Shown: positions 11,932-21,613 of the stretch, in pieces
How the letters are laid out: each line of letters begins with the position of its first letter
Numbering within the stretch: position 1 is the first letter of the stretch
DNA from: Rhizoclosmatium globosum
Taxonomy: Eukaryota; Chytridiomycota; Chytridiomycetes; Chytridiales; Chytriomycetaceae
DNA length: 64,000 nt
Reading direction: 5' to 3'
Assembly: GCA_002104985.1 (NCBI GenBank)
Contig: MCGO01000011.1
Location: 372,001-436,000, forward strand
Program-made: the position numbers and the translations under genes
The notes under the pieces: generated by a model
Told to the model about the DNA's origin: nothing
Seen by the model: only the letters and a program-made list of their open reading frames with translations
Database searches by the model: none

Positions 11932-13533
11932 ATGCTGCCAAAAAGGTCAATCCGAAAGCGCGTAGTCCTCGCCCTCCTACTTTCTCTAACTCTGTTTGTG
12001 GCTTCTACTGTCTACACAAGTCTCATCCGGGCTCCGAATTATGTACACATCGAAACAGATGCTCTGCCGGCAACTGCAATAGAATACTACCGCCAGGCAA
12101 GATCAGTTACCCTCAACACAAGTTATGAAGAAACCCCAATGCCGCCGCTAGGTTATGATAAGTGGCTTATTTTTGCTGTAAGTGAAGATAAGTAGATGGG
12201 ATTCGCTAAGTTACAATGTAGCAACAACGACGCTGTCAAACTGATTGGAAATATTACAAGCAAATATTTCGTGATATTCATCCGCATACTATGGCACATC
12301 CTAAATACTTCCAACGTGTTCATCTTCAAGCTGAATATGGTTTTCTTGAAAGAGAGGCATCATGGTTTATACCACGCGTTTATCAAAGGTTCCATCGCCG
12401 AATCTTTGGATATAAATGGCGTGGAGGCTATTTTACAGCTGGGAATGAAACAATTGTGTATCCGCTCGCACACTTATTTAGCCATCCCTTCAAAATGGAG
12501 GTATCGGATATCGACGAACCATTAGCTCTTCCGTTTGATTCGCCGTGGCCGAAAAACTCTCCCTCGAACTATACAAATGTTCAATCCATGCTTGACAAGA
12601 ATCAATGTTTTCGAACCAGCTTTCCCTCGACTATCCGAAACGCCCATGGATATTTTCTTGGGCCTGATACTTTCAACACGACAAATTCCAAAGTTCCCAT
12701 CTTTTCGCAAGCAAAGACGCATTGCTTTTGGGATCTCACATTTCCTATGAATTACCACGCAACGTGGAGTTTAAACAGAGAGAGAGACTTGATACCGTGG
12801 GAAAGAAAGGAGAATGTTTTGTTTTGGCGCGGAAGTACTACTGGTGGAAGGTAAGTGATCTGCATTGGCTCCACAAATCTGTAAAATCTACCGTAGCTAC
12901 ACGAAAGACAAACCTTGGAAAAAATACCACCGAACCAGACTTGTACAGTGGGCTAGAAACTTTGCCGAAGAATATCCGGATGCGGTTTTTGACGCAGGTC
13001 TTGAGAACCCACCACCAATTCCAGCAAAACCAGGGTATCTCGTCGATATTGGATTCTCTCGTGTTGTTCAATACGATAATGCGACCCTCAAAGCTGTAAA
13101 GCAAAAGTATCCTCTCAAGAAGAAGGTCGACCCCAAGAAAGCGTTTGAATTCAAGTATCTAGTCGTGGTTGATGGAAACAGTGAGACTCATTTTTAAGCC
13201 CGCCTTCCCACTAAGTTTTAATTAGCTTGGCCGGAACGACTGCAGTCATACCTGCAATCAAACAGTGTTGTTCTGTACAACGGAATTTTCTTTGATTACT
13301 ACATGTGGATGTTGATTCCATGGGTTCACTACGTTCCAATCAAATTGGATATGTCCGATATGGATGAGACAATGGAATGGCTAGTCGCAAACGACGATAA
13401 GGCTCGACAAATCAATGAGAATGCAAGAGATTTAATGAATATTGTAAATCGAATTGAACAAACTCAGTGCTACGCTGGATTGCTTTTGTTGGAGTATGCA
13501 CGGTTATATCGAGAAAAAGTGTTTTTTATATAA
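11932..13533 (+). CDS. CAP10-family glycosyltransferase (GT90), type II membrane protein
   Basis: GT90 proteins transfer xylose or glucose to glycans in the secretory pathway. The N terminus is a type II signal anchor (KR near residue 10, then VVLALLLSLTLFVASTVY). Exon 1 ends at 12177. The next exon begins at 12222 with the QQRRCQTDWKYYKQIF segment and carries AGNETIVYP and HCFWDLTFPMNYH, ending in ENVLFWRGSTTGG, the family signature. Later exons give KYLVVVDGN, WPERLQSYLQSNSVVLYNG and WVHYVPIKLDMSDMDETMEW, also characteristic of the CAP10 domain. All junctions keep the frame. Length is about 475 residues. It may work with the neighbouring GT47 and GT4-like enzymes, but the substrate is unknown. 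Confidence 0.85.
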
Positions 13534-13565
13534 AGAAAAAGAATTTATAGCTATTTATAGTTTAT

Positions 13566-15043
13566 TTATATATTCTCCACAATAAGGCATTGGTCCAAAA
13601 TCGATTGAGTAACTTCGCTTCTCTGGGCTATCCACCCATTCAAATTGCCACTCTTTCCATGATATAACCACTCAATAGCTTCTTTCTCCACCAATTTCAG
13701 ATTTTCAATCATTTCATGCGTTTCCTGCTCATACGTTTGGCGTGCTTTCCGTCCCATCTCAATACGATCGTCGGTACTCATCTCCAACACCTTCTTTATC
13801 CCTTCACAGATATGAAACGGCTTAACATTCACACTTGGATAAAAGTGCGGCTCAATCAGTCGATATGCCTCCGGGTATGGTGGATTGTGTCCCACCAGTA
13901 TTCCGTTCACGCCATCCTTGACAAATTCGTTCATGGGTGGATGATCAGTCGTCAGCAAAACAGCTCCTATCGCCCGTGCTTCATTGATATAGTGCCCGTA
14001 CCCTTCATTATTGGATGGACAGATGTGAATTCCATTTTGGAACTGAAGGGTACGCAAGGTGTTGATATCAACACGTTGCAGTAGTCTCACGTTGTGAGGA
14101 ACAGGATTCCCCGAATTATAGCCCCATGAGTTTGCGTCCCTGTCACCTACAACAGTAAGTGTCGGCCAATCTTTGTGCCATCGAAAGCAGGTGATGATTT
14201 CGGGCGTATGTTTCCAGCCGGATTTACCGTACGAGTGAAAGAAAGTGTTGAAGTTTCGCGTCAAGTTTTTGGACGAGATTGGTTCAACAGGATCCGGTGT
14301 GGAATGAGAAACATATTTTAGAATTGGTCGGGTAGTGATGTTATGGTGGTCGAGATATTTTTCAAGAGCTTGACAAATGACTCGTACTTTGCATAGCACA
14401 GTGTGAGTTCGTGGGAGAAGCCAGGATTGGAATCTTTCAATCTGTTCTATGTTGGGCAACCAGATATTTCGAATATTCGGAACGGCGAAGAAGACTTCAA
14501 TCTGTGGCTCAAACCATGTTAATAGATGCCAAAAATGATGATAGGTTCTGTACCGGGTAGGCTCCGTGGAAGAATGTTGTATGTGGACAGTTTTGCATTT
14601 TCTGTATCCACGTCTCGTCATCAAATTCCGGACTGATTCTCATGCCAGCGTGATAGATATACTGGACAAAATCTGAACAGTGTCCCATACTCCTTCCGCC
14701 TTGGCTCTGAAAAGCATAAGCAATGCATTGCACACCAAAATCATCTCACCACACTCATTTCAATTGGGAAGCATGTAGACAAGTATATCTCGCGCAATTT
14801 GGGCCCTTTTAATACATAGTCGCGGGTAATCATGAAGTTGTTGCCGTCATGGCAATATTCCAGCAGTTGTGTGATTGACAGCCTCGTTTCTGAAGTGGTC
14901 GGTCGACCGATTGGAGACACGCGTTTGGGGGTGATGCATTGAGTAACTGCAACACGTTTGAAGTATACTGTAGAGAGTATGGCAAGGAACAGTAGTGCCA
15001 CGAGTATTCTAAGCCGATTGGGGCGGGCGATGATTTTGGCCAT
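13566..15043 (-). CDS. Type II membrane glycosyltransferase with GT4/GT1-type C-terminal domain
   Basis: The start at 15043 gives a short basic tail and a signal anchor (LRILVALLFLAILSTVYF). Three exons join in frame: about 14742-15043, 14554-14695 and 13566-14501. The lumenal part includes GRSMGHCSDFVQYIYHAGM and, in the last exon, QNGIHICPSNNEGYGHYI followed by NEARAIGAVLLTTDHPPMNE. The EGYGHYINEARAIG stretch matches the nucleotide-sugar-binding E-x7-E region of retaining GT4 enzymes. Length is about 460 residues. It converges on the CAP10 gene, with about 30 bp between stop codons, and is divergent from the lipase gene, with 56 bp between ATGs. The specific sugar and acceptor cannot be told. 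Confidence 0.7.
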
Positions 15044-15099
15044 TCTTTTTCAACAGGACTTTGACAGGAATTCTGTATAATAATATTTCTCACATCAAA
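15044..15099. promoter_or_regulatory. 56-bp divergent promoter region between glycosyltransferase and patatin lipase genes
   Basis: The region between ATG 15043 (minus) and ATG 15100 (plus) is AT-rich and holds GTATAATAATATT, a possible TATA-like element serving either direction. No other motif is clear. Confidence 0.35.
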
Positions 15100-17002
15100 A
15101 TGCAGTCGTTTATAATCGAAGATCAGTATGAACTGGAAGACAATATGGCGAGGGCCACCACTTACTCTCAATGGTGTATCGCAGCAGAGAATCTTGACAG
15201 GTGATATTCATAACACTTAAAGTTGTATCTAATAGCCCAGATCCAGGCTCAAGGAACTGGACAAGAACTGGAGTTACGACGATGAATCCCCTTTGTACGA
15301 TTACAAGCTCATCCGACACAGACGAGAGCTGCTCCAAAAGGCCAGAAACGCAAAAGACTATCTTCAGATGGTCTACTTGCTTCGTTCGGGTGAGAGTGCC
15401 GACAAACATAACAGCAGGAATTATGATAGGCTCACACACAATTTGAAAGGGCTCTTGCGGAACCTCGGTGGACTGAATGAGATTCTTTTGTTTTCGCATC
15501 TCTTTCTGAGAACGAAGAAGCTGATTCAGGACTACCACGAAGAGGTGAGTAAAGCTCAAAGATAACCTACGCCACTCAACATCCACCCAAGGTCGTTCAA
15601 AGTATAAGATACATATCCGATAGTCCTTATGTTTCTTCAAAACTCGAGTTTCTGAAGGACACACGTCAGTCATTTGGATCTTCTGCGTTAGTTCTACATG
15701 GAGGAGCGTCATTCGCGCTTTATCATCTCGGAGTCGCCAAAACCCTCTTTGAACAAAATATGCTACCTCGCATAATAAGTGGATCCTCGATTAGTGCTTT
15801 GATGGCTGCATTGATTTGTATTCACACGGATGATGAACTCCCCACCATCTTTGATGCAAGCGGAATCAAGTTGAAATCATTTGAAAAGAGAAACACGAAA
15901 GGTGGATATCAGCGAAAATTAAGGAGGTTATTGGAGCATGGGTATTTGCTTGATGCAGATGTTTTGACACAATGCGTCAATGATAACTTGGGAGATATCA
16001 CTTTTGAAGAAGCTTTCCTCAAAACTCGCCGCATCTTAAACATAACGGTCAGCTCTGAGCGGTATGTAGTTTTCTCTGTGTAGTCCTGTTCATAACCAGG
16101 CACGGAACAGCAAAAACGAGGTTCCCCGTCTTCTAAATTACCTGACGGCACCAACAGTACTTATTCGGACGGCCGCTTGCGCCAGTGCGTCGTCTCTTGG
16201 AGTTTTTCGTTCAGTCAACTTGCTTGCAAAGGATAAGACAGGAAGAGTTGTACAATGGGGAGCTTCTCGTAAGTCCTCACTTTGAGTTGACTATTTCTTA
16301 CTCCATTTTATACCATCAGATATCAAATGGGGTGACTCCTCATATGATTCGTAAGTGTGTGTGACTCGTTTTATTTGGCGCTGATGCCTGTTCTTAGGGA
16401 ATCACCTGAGGCGCGGCTGGCTGAACTCTTCAATGTGAACCACTTTATCGTATCCCAGTCCTCACCTCTAGCGACCCCATTCCTTCCAAAAGGACCACAC
16501 CATCGTAAATCCAGTCCGTTCCAAAAATTGATGAGCTTTATGTTCAATGAGGCTCGTCATATCATTAATCAAGTTGGGCATTTTGGTTTCTTACCTGCAA
16601 GCGTTTCCTCTCTCTTCTCTCCCAAGCTTTTGGGTCATGTAACTATCTCTCCTTTGTTGACCATGAATGTGAGTTTTCCTCATTGTATAAACGCTTGTTA
16701 ACGATAATCAGGACTTGTGGGCGGTTTTCTCAAACCCTCGCAAAGAAACAATGAAGTACTGGATTGAAAAGGGGGAGAAATCAACCTGGCCTTTTGTGAC
16801 GCTGATTCGCAACCGCACAATGGTAGAATTTGCTTTGGACAAGGCGTTTTTCAAGATAGATGCGGAGGAGCAGCAACGAAAACAAGGTATTCTGGGAAGC
16901 AATGATAATTTGAGCTCCAACGAAGGCTTATTTGCACTGAAGTGTGCGTTTGGAGGGGAAAAGAGGAGATCGTCGTTAAATTTATCGAGTTCAAATGTTT
17001 GA
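15100..17002 (+). CDS. Patatin-like triacylglycerol lipase, Tgl3/4/5 type, with altered catalytic motifs
   Basis: Fungal Tgl3/4/5 enzymes hydrolyse triacylglycerol (and acylate lysophospholipids) at lipid droplets. The gene has six or more short exons. The start at 15100 adds MQSFIIEDQYELED before ATTYSQWCIAAENLD, matching the family N terminus. The DUF3336-like segment (YDYKLIRHRRELLQ) precedes the patatin domain: LVLHGGASFALYHLGVAK (oxyanion loop), then SGSSISALMAAL where GXSXG is expected, EVPRLLNYLTAPTVLIRTAAC, and KWGDSSYDSESPEARL where the Asp-Gly dyad sits, followed by LAELFNVNHFIVSQ. Both motifs have Ser replacing Gly. The last 8 nt overlap the next gene. About 530 residues. Confidence 0.85.
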
Positions 17003-18128
17003 AAAAATCCCTACGGAACTTGTTCAAGATATCTTTTCTCGCGTTCATCCAAGCAGTGCTCAAAAATACAGGCGTGTTTGTTCTTACGTGAACGTTTGCT
17101 TGTCGGGCGTTAGCTTTGCTCAACTGAACTTGAAACGCATTTTTAAAGGATGCCAACTTCGAACGGAGGTCAACCTCACCTCAGATCTTGATCAGCTATG
17201 GTTTGCGTTACCGCAGGAGTACCAGAATGTCTATGTCGAGTTGGTATGGAAATCTGTCACTAAATTCCAGAGTGCGGTTGACCTTTACAAACCAATCCCC
17301 AAGTCCATAGCCCTATTAAAAGAGCTCACAATCTTAGATTTATATAACTCCTGTGTCTGCGGAAAGATTCCTACGGAAATATGGAGTCTCACAACTCTTC
17401 AATTCTTATCACTATCAAATAACGATGTATACGGAATTTTACCAAGGGAGATTGGCAACCTGATCAATTTACGAGTTTTAGATTTGGCGTATTGCAATTT
17501 GATGGGATCCATTCCAAGTGAAGTACAGCTCTTGACACATTTAAGAGTGCTGCAGTTGCACCATAATAATCTTGAAGGATCCATTCCACCTGGGATTACA
17601 AAACTCCAATTTTTAGAAGAGCTCGCATTGAACAATAACTTTCTTTCGGGGTGTATCCCATTTTCAATTTGTGAGTTGACTTGCTTAAAGTATATCCATC
17701 TTAGTCACAACGAATTGGTGGGCTCAATTCCAAATGGAGTTGGTTGTCTGTCCTTCCTGACTTCGTTTTGTTGCGACTTCAACAAACTCAGCGGGCCAAT
17801 TCCCGACAAATTATGTGACCTCGCAATGCTTCAGGAACTGCTTCTTGATAATAATGATCTGACTGGTGAAATCCCAAACGCTATTGGGCAACTTCACTTG
17901 CTCTTTAAATTTCGATGCAATAACAACAAATTGACTGGAAAGGTTCCAAACTCGATAGGGAACCTCATGAACTTACATTACCTGAATTTAAGTAATAACG
18001 GACTGTGTGGAGACATTCCAAGGTCATTAGAAGGCCTTAGGGAGCTCAGAGAGTTAAAACTGGATGGAAATGCGTTGATAGGATTGGGAGGACTAGGGAC
18101 ATTGTTGAGCTCTGATTACCGACAATAA
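16995..18128 (+). CDS. F-box-like protein with plant-type leucine-rich repeats
   Basis: Single-exon ORF of 377 residues. The N terminus (MFEKIPTELVQDIFSRVHPS) resembles an F-box, the Skp1-binding module of SCF ubiquitin ligases. From about residue 100 there are about ten LRRs of about 24 residues with the LxGxIPxxIGxL consensus, for example LTGEIPNAIGQLHLL and LTGKVPNSIGNLMNLHYL. This LRR subtype is best known from plants but also occurs in chytrid 'L domain-like' proteins. The start codon lies inside the last codons of the lipase gene (ATGTTTGA overlap). There is no signal peptide, so the protein is likely intracellular. Target proteins cannot be inferred. Confidence 0.7.
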   Translation: MFEKIPTELVQDIFSRVHPSSAQKYRRVCSYVNVCLSGVSFAQLNLKRIFKGCQLRTEVNLTSDLDQLWFALPQEYQNVYVELVWKSVTKFQSAVDLYKPIPKSIALLKELTILDLYNSCVCGKIPTEIWSLTTLQFLSLSNNDVYGILPREIGNLINLRVLDLAYCNLMGSIPSEVQLLTHLRVLQLHHNNLEGSIPPGITKLQFLEELALNNNFLSGCIPFSICELTCLKYIHLSHNELVGSIPNGVGCLSFLTSFCCDFNKLSGPIPDKLCDLAMLQELLLDNNDLTGEIPNAIGQLHLLFKFRCNNNKLTGKVPNSIGNLMNLHYLNLSNNGLCGDIPRSLEGLRELRELKLDGNALIGLGGLGTLLSSDYRQ

Positions 18129-18231
18129 TCAATAAAAACAAGCAGTGAAATGTATTTTATGAAGCTTCCGAGAGAGGATGAAATGAGCGAAAGAATTAAT
18201 ATATCCTAGCAAATCCAAAATCCCCCCATTT

Positions 18232-19517
18232 TTAAGCATCAACAATAAAAGCGAATCCAATTTTGTGCACGTTCTCAGAAAGTCTGGTAGTATCGAAGCT
18301 ACCTCCCAACTGCAACTTGATGGTTGGCTGCACTTGCTGGGTGTATCCAAGACCCAAACGACCATAGTTGTCGATCTTGGCCTTGACGAATGTGGCGTTG
18401 TCCAAAGCGTACTTGGTACCAACTTCAATACCGACCTGGTTGGCGGTAGTTTGGTCCCAAGTGGCGCGGGAGGCGACCTGGAGACCACGGTTGATGTTGT
18501 GGAAGTATCCGGCAGTGAAGTGGGTGAACTTCTTGGTGCTGTATATTTGCAGATGTGAGAGTTTAGGAATTATTTGATGTGGAGAAAGCAGAAACTCACG
18601 CGTGGAAAGCAAGGGAGTACTCTGGGGTCTTGTATCCAACGGCAACGTTGTATCTGTGGATGGTGGCGTCGGCAGTGTTGTAAGCGACATCTCCGGCCAG
18701 GAGGAGACCTTCAGATCTGAATAAACCAAAAATTAGCCCTCCCAATCAAAAGCTCAGTCAACGTACCCAACAACAACGTCGGTGTGAACAGTAGCTCCGT
18801 TCTTAGCAAGCAAGTCAACGCTTGATCTGGCGAAAACGTTTTGCTGCTTGAGCTCAATACCAGCCTTGGCAGCAGTGGTGCTGTCATCAAAGAGTGAGTT
18901 CAAACACTTTAAGGGTTGTTTAGAAATACGGCTTTACCCAAGAGCTGGGTGCATAGCACCGTGCAGGTCGAGCTTGAATCCGGTAGAGATCAGGTCCTGG
19001 AGCTCCAACTGGGCAGTAAGAGCGTTTCCAGCGTGCCAGGTGTTTGTGAAAACGAAACCTGAATGTGTCTTGTTAGAGAAGACTGGTGAATATCGCACCC
19101 TGAGAACATACCGTTCTCCCTGTCAGTGTACTTGGTCTTCAAGTCAGAGGTGATCTTTCCAGAGACATTGTCCTTGACGTTGTTCACAGTAACCTTCTAC
19201 TCAAGCCTGCGATTAGCAAAAGAGACCGATCGTAGATAGCGATACGTACGAAGCCGTTGGTGGTGGTGGAGTTGACCTCAAGCTTGGAGGCACCGAGTGG
19301 GTAGTCCTTGTTCTGTCAGGGGAAGAGGCAGGGTGAGTCAATGTTGGCTGGCAATGAGTGTGTCTGGGGCAATGCTGTCACGATCCTGATGTCTCCCAGC
19401 TCCGGCTCATCATGTATTCCAGATACTGTCGCAGCGCCAAAAGACTGAAGGTAGCTGTACTTACGAAGAGATCGTTGATATCTTTGGAGAAGTCGGAGTA
19501 GGAAGGAGGGATAGCCA
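18232..19517 (-). CDS. POR1: Mitochondrial outer-membrane porin (VDAC)
   Basis: VDAC forms the 19-stranded beta barrel that passes metabolites and ATP/ADP through the outer membrane. Exon 1 gives the N-terminal helix MAIPPSYSDFSKDINDLF. Following exons give KDYPLGASKLEVNS, VNDKVSGKITS-like KVTVNNVKDNVSGKITSDL, FVFTNTWHAGNALTAQLEL, LDLHGAMHPALG and IELKQQNVFARSSVDLL. The last exon carries VGTKYALDNATFVKAKIDN and LGLGYTQQVQPTIKLQLGG, the conserved final strands, ending HKIGFAFIVDA. About seven exons; length about 280 residues, as usual. It shares a 264-bp upstream region with the methylesterase gene. Identification is firm; exact inner exon edges were not all set. Confidence 0.9.
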
Positions 19518-19781
19518 TTTCTGAAGTTGTGTTTTGGGGGGAGAAAACGAAAATTGTGTGGCAGCACGCTTTTGATGCTGCGGGGCTATGCTGAAGGAGG
19601 ATCGGAAACTGTTAATTAATGAACGTAGGATTAGAGAGGAGGAGATTCTTAGTCGTGTTGGGTTTATAAGTGTCCAATTCATTTGGCTTCTCAGCATCTC
19701 AAGTGGACAAGCTTCACATTTTTATGACTTTGTCGTATTAATGAAGATTCCCAGGTAATTTGATTGTATTCTTATGAAGGA
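19518..19781. promoter_or_regulatory. Divergent promoter region of VDAC and PP2A methylesterase genes
   Basis: 264 bp between the start codons at 19517 (minus) and 19782 (plus). It holds TTAATTAATGAA-type AT-rich patches near 19611 and no ORF. I see no specific regulatory motif. Confidence 0.35.
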
Positions 19782-21061
19782 ATGATGGCATCAAACGCAA
19801 CGCAGACCGAGCAAACAATTGAGGCGGACGGTGACCAGTTCCGGTAAGCCCACAACAGACCTTCAATAAGCAGGTTCTTACACTAACCAACTAACCAGGG
19901 TGTACACGTGGACGACTGGAAGCGGAGTCGGCAAGGCGCCACTTGTTGTTCTCCACCACGGCGCCGGGTCCTCAGCACTGACATTCGGACTCGCGGGCGG
20001 CCATGTCGCGTGTCTGCTTTCGGACGAATCGGCGGTTGTTGTTGCCTTTGATGCGCGTGGTCACGGTGCGTTGGCGTCTTGGTTAGGACCCACCCTGACC
20101 AGTCTTGCCTTCTCCCAGGTGCAACGGTTACCGCAAATGCAGATGAATCTCTGGCATTGGACACCCTCTCAAACGATCTCGCGCGTGTCGTTGCAAAAGT
20201 GCGGAGGGACAATGATCAAGAAGTTGTGCTTGTAGGACACAGGTACCTTCATTCTGCATTCAGCGTATTGGTGATTAATAGACGGATTTTATAGTATGGG
20301 AGGATCAGTGGTCGTGGACGCATGCTCAAAGTCTCTTATTCCAAACGTTGTTGGTGTAGCGGTGGTTGATGTCGTTGAAGGTACGCCACTCATGCCCAAC
20401 TGGAATCAACATCACCTTACAACTATTGGAAAGGTACCGCGATGGAATCTTTGACGCATATGCAGAGCATTTTGAAGTCGAGGCCCTCTATGTTCAGATC
20501 CACTGACGACGCCATCAAATGGAGGTATGTGTCCATTAAATTCGATAATTGAGTTGTTAAAGTATTCGCCAGCTTGCGAAACCACCACGTTCAGAACAAG
20601 GAGTCAGCCAAGATTTCTATTCCTCCACTTTTTACTCAACGCGACACAAATGTATTCACGTGGAGAACTGATCTTGCTGCGTCAGAGCCACACTGGCAAA
20701 GTAGGTTTATTTTTCCCCCCTAACATTTAACTGATCGCCGCGCATAGCTTGGTTTCAGGGCCTCTCAGCCAAATTCCTTGGTCTTAAATGTGGACGCCTC
20801 CTTCTCTTGGCCGGAGCTGACCGTCTCGATAAAGAACTCATGATTGGTCAAATGCAAGGAAAATTCCAAGTCGTGGTTTTCCCAGAATCTTGGCACTATG
20901 TGCAAGAAGATGTCCCGGACAAGTTTGCGGCGTCTGTCGCTGATTTTTGGAGACGCAATCAAAAGCTTGTGGTTATCAAACGGTTCCCTATTCCTCTTAA
21001 GACTACAACGTCTACATCATCTGGGTCATCAGCTGTTACAGAGCCCGTGATTCCACCTTAA
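19782..21061 (+). CDS. PPE1: Protein phosphatase methylesterase 1 (PPME1/Ppe1)
   Basis: This alpha/beta hydrolase removes the carboxyl methyl group from the C-terminal leucine of PP2A catalytic subunits. About seven short exons join to a protein of about 320 residues. Exon 2 gives [20 protein letters not shown] (oxyanion region) and [10 protein letters not shown]. The exon 4-5 junction makes [16 protein letters not shown] with the nucleophile Ser in GHSMGG. Later comes [23 protein letters not shown], the Asp-containing [20 protein letters not shown] and the His-containing [17 protein letters not shown]. All three triad positions are present. The start is taken at the first of two adjacent ATGs. 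Its 3' end faces the CFAP141-like gene, with 93 bp between stops. Confidence 0.9.
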
Positions 21062-21154
21062 TATTTGGGATGGATGAAATAACATTAAGAAAATATCAGT
21101 ATGATTCCAGATGTCTAAAATATACAATTGATGAAGAAAGGATACTTTTACTTT

Positions 21155-21570
21155 TCAAATACGATCTTCATGAAAAGCAAGATTCATTTTCTCCAACTCC
21201 GCTTTGTACACCTGCTTATCTTGTTCGAGGAGCTCTGAAATGTCTCTTCGTCGTAATACCATCAGCTCTCGATTTGCCAACTCGATTTCATCCATAGTAC
21301 TGATTTAAGCATTAATTTCTTTAATCTTCTTCTTCACATATACACAAACCATTCTTTGATCTTCTTCAACTCTGTCTTGATCGATATGGCGATAGCATTG
21401 TCTTGCCAGCTTGAGACAAACGCGACGACTTTGTTTCTTCTCAACAAATCACGTTGATTTTGAAGCCGATTCTCTTCCTTTACGCGTTTGTTGTACTTTT
21501 GCTCGGCCTGAATAGAGACCTGTGACTTCTTCACTTCCTCCATTATTTGATAGATTTGTAAATCTCTCAT
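21155..21570 (-). CDS. CFAP141: CFAP141-like small axonemal protein
   Basis: A two-exon mini-gene of about 122 codons (21351-21570 and 21155-21299; intron of about 50 bp). The protein is a charged helix: RDLLRRNKVVAFVSSWQDNA in exon 1, then DEIELANRELMVLRRRDI and LLEQDKQVYKAELEKMNLAF and HEDR at the C terminus. The tail aligns from memory with human CFAP141 (C1orf189), whose C terminus reads [33 protein letters not shown]. CFAP141 is a microtubule inner protein of ciliary doublets, so here it would belong to the zoospore flagellum. It sits 43 bp downstream of the channel gene on the same strand. Such genes are easily missed because each exon is short. Confidence 0.65.
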
Positions 21571-21613
21571 TCATAGACCAATAAGAACAACATCTACACA
21601 AAATTTCTTGCTT

